From contig JACKAU010000006.1 in NCBI GenBank assembly GCA_020634855.1, forward strand, positions 186,001-250,000: DNA of 64,000 bases. Reading direction: 5' to 3'. The notes below the pieces were generated by a model that searched no databases, had not been told where the DNA came from, and saw only the letters and a program-made list of their open reading frames with translations. This DNA is from Anaerolineales bacterium. Its GTDB lineage: Bacteria > Chloroflexota > Anaerolineae > 4572-78 > J111. The position numbers were made by a program, and so were the translations under genes. The stretch's first letter is position 1. Every line of letters starts with the position of its first letter. This document shows, piece after piece, positions 20,147 to 27,941 of the stretch.

Positions 20147-21478
20147 ATGTTGAAAAAATCGTTTGTTCTTCTTTATTTGTTGTTCGTGCTGACTTTTGTA
20201 CTCAGTGTTACAACCTATGTCCAGGCCCAAGAACCCGGTGATACCTCTACCCCGCTTGACCAGCCTACGCCTACGCCAGCTGCCCACCTTCCTCGTGAAC
20301 CGATCCGGCCTCAAATCGTGGGCGGACAACCGGCCGCTCCCGGCGAATATCCGTGGCAGGTGGCTCTGGTCAATGCCAGAGAGGCTAACCCTCAGTTTGG
20401 ACAGTTTTGTGGGGGATCGTTGATCGATGCCGAATGGGTGCTCACGGCGGCTCACTGCACCGTTGGTGAGACGCCGGGTAGCATAGACGTGGTTCTGGGG
20501 ATCAATAATCTGAGTGATGGTCCCACCACCGGGGGGCAAGGCCAGCGTATCGACGTTGACCAAATCATGGCTTATCCGGGTTATAACGCTAGCACCGAAG
20601 ACGGCGATGTGGCCCTGCTGCATCTGGCGACGCCGGCTACCCTGGGGGGAACCGTCCAAACCATTGGCCTGACCGGTTCGGATGATGAAACCTTGTTTGA
20701 GCAGGGGGATACTGCCACCATTACCGGTTGGGGAGCGACCTCGGACGGGGGCGCCGGCTCAAACGCGCTGCTTGAGGTGGCCGTACCGATTGTCTCAAAT
20801 AACACTTGCAATGCCCCCGCGTCGTATGGGGGGGCAGTAACAGCCAATATGCTGTGTGCGGGATTGGCCGCAGGCGGCAAAGACTCCTGTCAAGGCGACA
20901 GCGGCGGACCGATGATCGTGTCCAATGGATCGGGAGGATGGCTGCAGGCCGGCGTAGTTAGTTGGGGCAATGGCTGCGCCCAACCTAACTATTACGGGGT
21001 CTATGCCCGGGTAGCCTCATTCAAAAACTGGATCACATCACAAATTGGCCCGCCGCCGGTCTTGTCCAAGATTGTTTATTTGCCGCTGGTCGTCAGAACA
21101 TCCGGCAGCCCGCCGCCTACGTGTACGCCAACAACCCCCGGCGAGTCAGATGACTTTGCCGATGCCCTCACCGTATGTAGTGGACAGACCGTCACCGGCC
21201 AAGTTAATGCCTCATCCGACTTTGATGATGTCTACAAAATTGCCGTTACCGCCGGCCAGCAGTTGACCCTGACCCTGAGCGGCGCCGGCGGGGATGCGGA
21301 TTTGTATCTCTACCCGCCTGGCACAACCGATTTTTCTACCCCGGCTGCCGCTTCGAGCCAAGACGGCAATAATGAATCGATTCAGATGACCCTATCGACA
21401 GCGGGCGAGTGGTATATCGACGTTTATGCTTTTGATGGGACAACGAATTATAATTTAACGATCACCGTTAGTAATTAA
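20147..21478 (+). CDS. Secreted trypsin-like serine protease with PPC domain
   Basis: This encodes 443 residues from the ATG at 20147, with GTGGAG five nucleotides upstream (an in-frame GTG at 20138 is less likely). A signal peptide (5-28) and a short propeptide end at IVGG (57-60), the classic activation site. The catalytic triad is His103 in TAAHC, Asp154 in DVALLHL and Ser252 in GDSGGP. VYLPLVVR lies between the protease domain and a C-terminal PPC-type beta domain (about 345-440, SSDFDDVYKIAVTAGQQLTL). It should be an exported S1 endopeptidase. The residue six before the catalytic serine (Lys in GKDSCQGDSGG) suggests an Asp/Lys-type S1 pocket rather than a confident specificity call. A family A element sits just upstream. 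Confidence 0.92.
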   Translation: MLKKSFVLLYLLFVLTFVLSVTTYVQAQEPGDTSTPLDQPTPTPAAHLPREPIRPQIVGGQPAAPGEYPWQVALVNAREANPQFGQFCGGSLIDAEWVLTAAHCTVGETPGSIDVVLGINNLSDGPTTGGQGQRIDVDQIMAYPGYNASTEDGDVALLHLATPATLGGTVQTIGLTGSDDETLFEQGDTATITGWGATSDGGAGSNALLEVAVPIVSNNTCNAPASYGGAVTANMLCAGLAAGGKDSCQGDSGGPMIVSNGSGGWLQAGVVSWGNGCAQPNYYGVYARVASFKNWITSQIGPPPVLSKIVYLPLVVRTSGSPPPTCTPTTPGESDDFADALTVCSGQTVTGQVNASSDFDDVYKIAVTAGQQLTLTLSGAGGDADLYLYPPGTTDFSTPAAASSQDGNNESIQMTLSTAGEWYIDVYAFDGTTNYNLTITVSN

Positions 21479-21646
21479 CCATGTGTTTTGTCACCTTTTT
21501 GACTTGAACTGGCTCTTTATAGTATAAGCCTTTTTATTGATAGAATAGTAACCAGGTCGCACGTCATACGGATATATTTTTGCAACCTTGCGACTTTGCG
21601 ATATGGTACTTTGTATAAGTTCAAGCCATTAATGGAGTAACTTGAG

Positions 21647-22366
21647 ATGAATTTGAAGCGCTTAATTAACACCGCCAGAACCGTGGAGATACCCTCAGCC
21701 GAACGTCACGCCGCGTTTGGTCAGTTGGTTCGGCATTTTCAGGCGATGGTTTATGCCACCGCTGCCGGTATTTTGGATGACAAGCAATTGGCTGAAGAAG
21801 CGGTTCAGGAAGCCTTTATCACCGCTTATCAGAAATTGCCCCAACTGCGTGAGCCAGACGCCTTTCCCGGTTGGATCAAACAAATTGGGCGTAACGCCGC
21901 CTTACGACTGGTCCGGGGCAAAGGTTTACCAACCGATTCCCTTGACAACGCCCATGATATTCCCACAGCCGAGGCCGATCCGGCCCTTAAAGCCGAGGTC
22001 AGTGATTTACGCGAGCAGATTTTAACCGCCGTCGAGGCCTTACCCGAGCATGAACGGCGTGTGGTCGAACTGTTTTATATCCAGGGCTACTCGCAACGTG
22101 AGGTGGCGGATGTGTTGACTTTGCCCCTCACCACCGTGAAGAAGCGCTTGCAATACGCTCGGCAGCGTTTGCGCGAAACGATGGTTGAACTCTACAGCCC
22201 CACTTTGTCTATCGCCTCGCCTCAGGGAGCCGATTGGGCTGATGTGGTGTTAGAAATTGGCTTTATCTTGTTGGCAACCAGGCCGCCTTCGTCCCTCATT
22301 TGGCTTTTGCCAGTAAGTCATCGCTATCTTGTGGAACCGGCAAAACCGGTTGAGTGCTTTTGCTAA
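21647..22366 (+). CDS. RNA polymerase ECF-type sigma factor
   Basis: This encodes 239 residues. Region 2 is seen at about 25-90 (VRHFQAMVYATAAGILDD, then EEAVQEAFITAYQKL and FPGWIKQIGRNAALRLVR) and region 4 at about 125-180 (LPEHERRVVELFYIQGYSQR, EVADVLTLPLTTVKKRLQYA). GGAG precedes the ATG by about nine nucleotides. The last ~40 residues (hydrophobic then VEPAKPVECFC) do not look like a sigma C-terminus and may be a new end created by truncation. No anti-sigma gene is adjacent. The regulon is unknown. Confidence 0.85.
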   Translation: MNLKRLINTARTVEIPSAERHAAFGQLVRHFQAMVYATAAGILDDKQLAEEAVQEAFITAYQKLPQLREPDAFPGWIKQIGRNAALRLVRGKGLPTDSLDNAHDIPTAEADPALKAEVSDLREQILTAVEALPEHERRVVELFYIQGYSQREVADVLTLPLTTVKKRLQYARQRLRETMVELYSPTLSIASPQGADWADVVLEIGFILLATRPPSSLIWLLPVSHRYLVEPAKPVECFC

Positions 22367-22463
22367 CGGACACATCCGCAATTTTGCTCTGAAAGTGCAA
22401 CCAACAGACCGCAAGGTTGCAAAGTCACACGTTGCAAGGTCGCAAAAATAGCCCCGTGTAACA

Positions 22464-22611
22464 TGCAACCCTGCAACTCTGCAACCCTGCGACCCTGCAA
22501 CCTTGCGACCCTGCAACCTTGCGACCCTGCAACCCTGCGACCCTGCGACCCTGCAACCCTGCAACCCTGCAACCCTGCAACCCTGCAACCCTGCAACCCT
22601 GCAACCTTGTT
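22464..22611. repeat. 8-bp tandem repeat GCAACCCT, about 18 units
   Basis: About eighteen consecutive units of GCAACCCT, with GCGACCCT and GCAACCTT variants, fill the space between the sigma factor gene and clpP. Similar broken units occur just before it (22413-22445) and at 21582-21600. The final units end about 10 bp before the clpP ribosome-binding site. On the minus strand it gives artificial QGCRVAG-type open frames. Confidence 0.9.
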
Positions 22612-22642
22612 ACAATTACCAACAAACGTGGAGAGTGCCTAA

Positions 22643-23254
22643 ATGACATCTAGCTTATTAATTCCGACCGTGATTGAAAATACAGGCCGAACCGAACGGG
22701 CCTATGACATCTTTTCAATGCTGCTTAACAACCGCATCATTTTTCTGGGGGCGGCCATCGATGACCGTTTGGCCAACTTGGTTGTGGCCCAACTACTTTA
22801 TCTCAACCAACAAGACCCGGAGCAAGAAATTTCCCTTTATATCCACTCGCCGGGAGGCAACGTCTATGCCGGTTTAGCCATTTATGACACGATGCAAGCC
22901 ATCTCAAATCCGATTGCGACGTGGGCCGTTGGGCTAACCGCCAGTATGGGCACTATTCTCTTGGCGGCGGGGACAGCGGGCAGACGCATCGCCCTCTCCC
23001 ACGCCACCATCCATATGCATCCCGCCGGTGGGGGAACCCAAGGCTATACCACCGACGTTGAAATCCAATATAAAGAACTGAAACGTATGCATGATTTAGG
23101 CCATACGATTTTAGCTAATCATACCGGCCAAAGCGTGGAAACCATTGCCGCTGATTTTGAGCGGGATCGCTGGATGGATGCTGAAACCGCCAAGGCGTAC
23201 GGCCTGGTTGATCAGGTGTCCGCTCAATCGATTAAAGCGGTGGCTGAGGGGTAA
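22643..23254 (+). CDS. clpP: ATP-dependent Clp protease proteolytic subunit ClpP
   Basis: This encodes 203 residues. The catalytic triad sits at Ser101 (LTASMGT), His126 (IHMHP) and Asp175 (FERDRWM), with the 25- and 49-residue spacings found in characterised ClpP. The substrate-binding SPGGNVYAGLAIYDTMQ motif is present. The usual MIHQP is HMHP here and the Ser motif has Thr-Ala instead of Ala-Ala, so this may be a divergent ClpP paralogue. No ClpX or trigger factor gene follows. Its 3' end overlaps the convergent GNAT gene by 31 bp. GGAGAG precedes the ATG. Confidence 0.93.
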   Translation: MTSSLLIPTVIENTGRTERAYDIFSMLLNNRIIFLGAAIDDRLANLVVAQLLYLNQQDPEQEISLYIHSPGGNVYAGLAIYDTMQAISNPIATWAVGLTASMGTILLAAGTAGRRIALSHATIHMHPAGGGTQGYTTDVEIQYKELKRMHDLGHTILANHTGQSVETIAADFERDRWMDAETAKAYGLVDQVSAQSIKAVAEG

Positions 23255-23817
23255 CTGTCTGGCTTGAATTCCCAACCGATATCTTCGCAAATGCGCTTCC
23301 AACGCGCTCGCTGGTCGGACGCATAGAAGCATGGGACATAGCCGAGCCGTAAATACACCCGGATCGCCCCGGTCAAGTCATCACCGGTACACAGGAAAAT
23401 CCGGCGGAATCCTTCCCGTTGTAAGCGAGAGGTAGCCAAGGCACATAGCCAAGCGCTCAGGCCCTGCCGCCGGTTCTCCGGAACCGTGGCCACCCAAGCC
23501 AACTGTCCGCCGCCGGGGAACAGCCCGCCCTGTGAGTGGGCAATGCTGCCCGCTGTGGCCACAGCTTCTCCTGTCCGATCATGGATCGCCACAAGGATGC
23601 CTTCATCCAGCGCCAACGACCGGTAGCGCTCGAGCCATTGTCGCAAGTCAGTGACCGGGAAGGAGGGTACCGCCCGCCGCTGAATCGCCATCCACCACGC
23701 ATCGCGTTCACGAGGTAGGGTCCTCACCGAGTAGCCAGCCGGTGGCTTTGGAACTGAGAGGCGCTGACCTTCAGGCCAGATCATAATAATGTTGGGATTC
23801 CCGACCAGATCAGCCAT
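23224..23817 (-). CDS. GNAT-family N-acetyltransferase
   Basis: This encodes 197 residues from the ATG at 23817, with GGGGAG nine nucleotides upstream. The GNAT core is recognisable: AWVATVPENRRQGLSAWLCA, which includes the acetyl-CoA pyrophosphate-binding loop (RRQGL), then LQREGFRRIFLCTGDDLTGA and the C-terminal IRVYLRLGYVP. The N-terminal half (about 20-85) is helical. The substrate is not predictable. The gene is convergent with clpP and overlaps its last 31 bp. Confidence 0.8.
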   Translation of the reverse strand: MADLVGNPNIIMIWPEGQRLSVPKPPAGYSVRTLPRERDAWWMAIQRRAVPSFPVTDLRQWLERYRSLALDEGILVAIHDRTGEAVATAGSIAHSQGGLFPGGGQLAWVATVPENRRQGLSAWLCALATSRLQREGFRRIFLCTGDDLTGAIRVYLRLGYVPCFYASDQRARWKRICEDIGWEFKPDSYPSATALID

Positions 23818-23916
23818 CACTACATTCTCCCCGCGGGCTAACGCTGCGCTTCACCTACGCCGCTCAGATCGATCAATTTCAGTCGATCACGATTTCAAGA
23901 TCTGATGAGAAATGAT

Positions 23917-24017
23917 AGAACACGGATAACACGGATCATACGGATTTTCACCGATAAGGCTTCATTTAACTAAAAAATATCGGTGTTTATCCGTGTGATC
24001 TGTACAATCTGTGTTCT
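23917..24017. repeat. Imperfect palindrome with ACACGGAT motifs
   Basis: TAGAACACGGATAACACGGA and the following ACGGATTTTCACCGATA are mirrored by TATCGGTG, ATCCGTGTGATC and CTGTGTTCTA across a ~20-bp centre. The result is a ~100-bp imperfect hairpin with no coding frame. It lies between the GNAT gene and the Imm5-like gene. Confidence 0.65.
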
Positions 24018-24085
24018 ATTTACCCACCCTTATGTAAAATTGTGATCTACTGAATTTAGGCCGTGCCGACAAGCCGTCAGGTCCG

Positions 24086-24601
24086 TCAGCAGTCGAACAC
24101 CGACCAGCAGATCGCGTTTCGCAACCGCTGGTCGTCGAGTACGAGCTCACGGATCGCCTCTGGCAGCTGTTCGCGCTGCCACCGGCACTCGAGCCGGCCG
24201 GCGCGCTCCCCCTCGCCTCTCTGGGCGGCTGCCCGCACGGCCTTGATCGCGTAGGCCGCAGCCCCCAGCTCGTGGGCGGCGACATGCGCCACCGCTGCCG
24301 CCTGGCCGGCAGCATAGGCGGCGTGCCGAGCAGCTCCGCTCAGATCTCTGGCCGCAGCCATGGCATGGCCACCCGCCGCGCGGGCCTGAGACATATTGAT
24401 CTCACCGCGGACCCATACCCGAATCTGCTCGATCGCCTGGCGCGGTCGCGGGTCCGCGGGCTGTACCGACTCGAAGAGGGGCAGTACGTGCTCGGCGCAC
24501 GCGGCTGCCCACAGAGCCAGGAGCCGATGGTCGGAGTCCGTGAGCGTCCCCCCACGGCGAATGGTGATGAAGCGGGGGTCGCGGACTTTAGGGAGGATCA
24601 T
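24086..24601 (-). CDS. Imm5-like putative immunity protein
   Basis: This encodes 171 residues, mostly Ala-rich helices: DHRLLALWAAACAEHVLPLF, then RPRQAIEQIRVWVRGEI, then HAAYAAGQAAAVAHVAAHEL and GAAAYAIKAVRAAA. This pattern fits the Imm5 / putative immunity family often seen near polymorphic toxins. No toxin gene is adjacent, so it may be an orphan immunity gene or have another role. The coding region is much richer in G and C than its flanks, which hints at transfer. It has no signal peptide. Confidence 0.65.
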   Translation of the reverse strand: MILPKVRDPRFITIRRGGTLTDSDHRLLALWAAACAEHVLPLFESVQPADPRPRQAIEQIRVWVRGEINMSQARAAGGHAMAAARDLSGAARHAAYAAGQAAAVAHVAAHELGAAAYAIKAVRAAAQRGEGERAGRLECRWQREQLPEAIRELVLDDQRLRNAICWSVFDC

Positions 24602-24715
24602 AGCTGCGTCTTTCCGGTTGCAAGGGGTATCGTTTCAAAATGGTAACCAACGGACCAATTGTAACATTGTCGATCTAATTACCCCAATCAAAGCCGAATG
24701 GCTTATGCCCGTGCT

Positions 24716-26503
24716 TTACAGCAACCGTACCAGACCGGCGCTGCCGTCCACCTCGACCGCCTGGCCGTCGACCAGCAACGTGGTGGCGTTGGCCACACCC
24801 AGCACCGCCGGGATGCCATACTCGCGGGCCATAATGGCGCTGTGGCTGAGGATGCCGCCCACCTCGGTGATGACGGCGGCGGCGGTGGCAAACAGGGGCG
24901 TCCAGGGGGGCAGGATAGTCCGGGTGACCAGCACCTCGCCGGGTTGAAGCCGGCCGGCTTGCTCCAGGGTGTGGATGACTCGAACTAGACCGCGTACCAC
25001 GCCCGACGCAGCGGCATTACCGCTGAGCGTGTCGCTGGGGCCGGGCGCGGCGGCGGGGTCGGTGGGCAGCAGCGGACTGCCAAAGATGCGGCCCATGGTG
25101 CGCGTAAACGGGTCATTGGGCAGGGCAGCCAGGGGCATAGTGCCCAAGCCCTCCGGTGGTTGAACGGTGCTAAAATGGTCCAACGCAGCGCGGCGGTGTT
25201 GAACAAGATCCCTTCGCGTGAGGTCGGGTTGGGCCGCACTGGCCTGGGCTTCGGCCAGGGTCAGATAAAAAATGTCGTCAGGTTGGGGCAGAGAGCCTTT
25301 CTCAGCCAGTCGGCGACCTACTTCCAGAAACACCCGCCGTAGACAGGCCATCGCTTGCTGGTCGATCCAAAAGTTGTGTTCTTCGTGCAAGAACGCGGCA
25401 GTTTGGGCCGCTTTAAGCGCGAGGTCAAACTGGTGTTGGACCTCAATGGGCCGATCCTGCAAGCGACGCCGGGCCTGCGCCACGCACGCTTCTCGATCGG
25501 CAGCCTGGGCCTGGAGTTCGGCCAGCAGGTCGCGGTCGGGACGGGCGAGCAGCTCCTTGAGGTTTTGGAATACCGGCGTCGGGTCCTCCAGCCAGCTTGG
25601 TTCAGCCAGGCCATCGACGTGCTGACCGCGCCCGCCATACCGCTGCAAATAACAGCGTAATTCGGCGCCAAAAACCTGACCTTCGGGCGACGCGTCGAGG
25701 GCGGCCAGTATGGCCGGGGGTGGAGTGTCGCGCAGGGTCCGGGCCACCACGGGCATGGCCCGGGCCTGGCGGCTCAAGTCGGCCAGAGCGCGGTCAGCTT
25801 GCAAGAAGGCGTTATCGAACCCTTGCAGCAGTTTGAAAGAGGCCAGCGGTTCGGCCTGGCCAAAAAGGTGGTGGTACAGCTCATCGAACTGGTTGACGGC
25901 CAAAAAGGTGGGCACGATGATTTGAAAATGGATGTCCCACACGCGCTGCAACCGGCGCAGGCTTTCAGCCAGATGGGCCAGCAGTCCGGGCAACGAGGCC
26001 GCCGGCAGGTCAAACTCAGCCCACCAGGTTAGATGCTGCTGGAGTTCCGGCTGCCATTCATTGTCCCAGTGAGCTGACAACTGATCGACGACCGGCTGCA
26101 AGCGAGCCATATAGCGGCGGGTCATGGCGGCGATGGCTTTTTGCTGGATGAATTCGACCGGTCCCGGCGAAACCCGCCCCAGGCGATTTAACCCCTTCAA
26201 GACGAGGTCGGGGGGCAGGCCGACCGGCTGGTAGTTGTTGTACAGATAGCCGTTGAGATGGACGAAGGTCAGCCGGATGGGCAGCTCGTAGCGGGCGGCC
26301 ACGTCGTTAAAAGCGGCGGCAATCGGCTGCTGCCAGACTTCGGCGGCCAGCGGCGGCAGCGGCAGGCCAAAGTGCATTTTGTCCAGGGTCCACATACGGT
26401 GGGCCAAGTCCGGCTCCGGCCACTGAACGGGAAAGTCGGGCGGGACAGGAATGGGCCGGCCGGGTTGGTAGGTTGGACGATGGTTCGATTGTTGAACAGA
26501 CAT
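24716..26503 (-). CDS. PEP-utilising enzyme, swivelling His-domain protein lacking an ATP-grasp domain
   Basis: This encodes 595 residues from the ATG at 26503, with AAGGAG seven nucleotides upstream; the open frame extends to 26632. The C-terminal ~90 residues are the PEP-utiliser mobile domain: GNAAASGVVRGLVRVI, LVTRTILPPWTPLFATA and the phospho-histidine loop GGILSHSAIMAREYGIPAVL (His ~554). The preceding ~450 residues are helical and resemble the middle domain of PEP synthase / rifampicin phosphotransferase-like proteins. The ATP-grasp domain that normally loads phosphate onto the histidine is absent, and no such gene lies beside it. The usual TCH at the active site is LSH here. The substrate is unknown. 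Confidence 0.75.
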   Translation of the reverse strand: MSVQQSNHRPTYQPGRPIPVPPDFPVQWPEPDLAHRMWTLDKMHFGLPLPPLAAEVWQQPIAAAFNDVAARYELPIRLTFVHLNGYLYNNYQPVGLPPDLVLKGLNRLGRVSPGPVEFIQQKAIAAMTRRYMARLQPVVDQLSAHWDNEWQPELQQHLTWWAEFDLPAASLPGLLAHLAESLRRLQRVWDIHFQIIVPTFLAVNQFDELYHHLFGQAEPLASFKLLQGFDNAFLQADRALADLSRQARAMPVVARTLRDTPPPAILAALDASPEGQVFGAELRCYLQRYGGRGQHVDGLAEPSWLEDPTPVFQNLKELLARPDRDLLAELQAQAADREACVAQARRRLQDRPIEVQHQFDLALKAAQTAAFLHEEHNFWIDQQAMACLRRVFLEVGRRLAEKGSLPQPDDIFYLTLAEAQASAAQPDLTRRDLVQHRRAALDHFSTVQPPEGLGTMPLAALPNDPFTRTMGRIFGSPLLPTDPAAAPGPSDTLSGNAAASGVVRGLVRVIHTLEQAGRLQPGEVLVTRTILPPWTPLFATAAAVITEVGGILSHSAIMAREYGIPAVLGVANATTLLVDGQAVEVDGSAGLVRLL

Positions 26504-26524
26504 GGCCATGCTCCTTGGTAAAAG

Positions 26525-26945
26525 TAAGCGTTCAGCCTTTAGCTGTCGGCTTTCAGCTTTTTTGTTACTAGCTCTAAGTTTCGGCCATAATTTGGGCCTT
26601 TGTTTATTGCGTAGTGCGTAGTGCATATTCAACTATTCTTTACGCACTACGTTGTTAGAGCCACAAATTTGCGTCATCCGCGAAAATTTTTACCACGGAG
26701 ACCTCAGAGTAGGCACAGAGTTCGCAGAGTTTTATCTTGGTGTTCTTTGTGCCTTCTCCGTGTCCTTTGTGGTTTAATCTTTTAGTTGCGGCTTGCTGCG
26801 TTACGTACTACGTTCTATCAAATGTTTTGGCGAAAAACGTATGACCCTAACGCTTTTTTGTTTCGGCCAAATTTCGAGTCATAAAGCGGGTACTCATGGC
26901 TCAAGTATTAAAGCTGACGGCTGATAGCTGATAGCTGAACGCTTA
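26525..26945. mobile_element. 421-bp non-coding element with terminal inverted repeats
   Basis: TAAGCGTTCAGC at 26525 is exactly inverted at 26945 (GCTGAACGCTTA). The similarity continues inward (AGCTGTCGGCTTTCAGCTTT against AGCTATCAGCCGTCAGCTTT). The interior contains further nested inverted repeats (GCGTAGTGCGTAGTGC with TTTACGCACTACG, and TACGTACTACG). It also has CACGGAGACCTCAGAG-type sequence common in dispersed bacterial repeats, and no gene. It fills the space between the PEP-utiliser gene and the first ester cyclase. Confidence 0.6.
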
Positions 26946-26951
26946 CTGTGG

Positions 26952-27377
26952 TTAAGCCGCTTGCGGCGTGGGAATAACGCCTAACTGTTGCAGCATACCG
27001 AGGGAGTCGATGTTGCCCCAACACTCCACCAGTTTACCATCCACAAACCGGTCTGTCACAATGGCCTGGATCGCAATGGACCGGCCGGTGGGAGGGATGC
27101 CTTGAAACTCCCCTTGATGGGTTCCACTAAGCGTGATCCGATTGACCACCTTGTCTCCTTCCGCCACTTGGTCTTCAAACGTATGGCGCAGGTCAGGGAA
27201 GGCCGAGAAAAAGATTTGAGACAACTGCTTCAATCCGGCCAGGTTCAACGGTTCAGGATTTCCCGTAAAGTATACGGTGCAATCAGGCGCAGGAATTTCC
27301 TCGAAAATGGCCCAATTGCCTTTATCTTGCTCTTGTCTAAAACGACGGGATAGGGTTTTATTAGCGGTGGTTGACAT
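26952..27377 (-). CDS. SnoaL-like ester cyclase family protein (first of two)
   Basis: This encodes 141 residues of an NTF2-like fold: FRQEQDKGNWAIFEEIPAPD, a central HTFEDQVAEGDKVVNRITLS segment, then THQGEFQGIPPTGRSIAIQA and the C-terminal KLVECWGNIDSLGMLQQLGV. This is the SnoaL-like polyketide cyclase / ester cyclase pattern. Many such proteins are stand-alone with unknown substrates. AAGGA lies nine nucleotides before the ATG. It is paralogous to the gene 43 bp upstream (27421-27843) and probably forms an operon with it. One copy may have changed substrate. Confidence 0.8.
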   Translation of the reverse strand: MSTTANKTLSRRFRQEQDKGNWAIFEEIPAPDCTVYFTGNPEPLNLAGLKQLSQIFFSAFPDLRHTFEDQVAEGDKVVNRITLSGTHQGEFQGIPPTGRSIAIQAIVTDRFVDGKLVECWGNIDSLGMLQQLGVIPTPQAA

Positions 27378-27420
27378 GGGTTATATTCCTTTCTTTATAT
27401 AACGTGTGGTTAACAGAGGG

Positions 27421-27843
27421 CTACTGCTCTGGAGTCGGGATGACACCGAGCTGCTGCATCATGCTCATCATATCTATTTGGACCCAGTTCTCTACGGCTT
27501 GGCTGTTTTCCAGCCGCCAGATGTCAACATAGTCGATTTTCACCGATTTGCCGGTGGCCGGAATGCCGTTGAGTTCCCCCTGATGGGTGCCGGTAAAATA
27601 GCCCCGAGTGACAACCTTATCCTCTTCACCCAGCACATCTTCGAGTATCACTTGCATGTCGGGGAAGGCAGCCGTGAAGAGGTTAAGAGTCATTTTGTAC
27701 CCTTCCGGACCGGCAACCGGGGCCGGCATACTCCGATTAAAATAGGTGGGGCCAATCACTTCATCAAAGACCGGAGGCTTGTTCTGATTCATGCCTTCCT
27801 CGAATATGCGACGGATCAGACTTTTGTTCTGTTCTACTGACAT
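27421..27843 (-). CDS. SnoaL-like ester cyclase family protein (second of two)
   Basis: This encodes 140 residues with the same fold and motifs as its neighbour: FPDMQVILEDVLGEEDKVVT, THQGELNGIPATGKSVKIDY and QAVENWVQIDMMSMMQQLGV. AAAGGAG eight nucleotides before the ATG is a strong ribosome-binding site, so this is likely the first gene of a two-gene unit. The two share most motif residues, suggesting tandem duplication. The upstream divergent space (27844-27941) separates it from the 3' end of the LuxR-type regulator. The biochemical role cannot be assigned. Confidence 0.8.
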   Translation of the reverse strand: MSVEQNKSLIRRIFEEGMNQNKPPVFDEVIGPTYFNRSMPAPVAGPEGYKMTLNLFTAAFPDMQVILEDVLGEEDKVVTRGYFTGTHQGELNGIPATGKSVKIDYVDIWRLENSQAVENWVQIDMMSMMQQLGVIPTPEQ

Positions 27844-27941
27844 TGAATACGCTCCTTTCGAAAGCTCATTGAATTTACTTTGAGCTTATGATAGCGTATT
27901 CAGCCGCCGGGCGCATCGTTAGAATTAACTATTCGACCCGT

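Noticed and set aside
22250..22649. Minus-strand frames encoding QGCRVAGL repeats
   Set aside because: They are translations of the GCAACCCT tandem repeat and have no signal, domain or ribosome-binding site.
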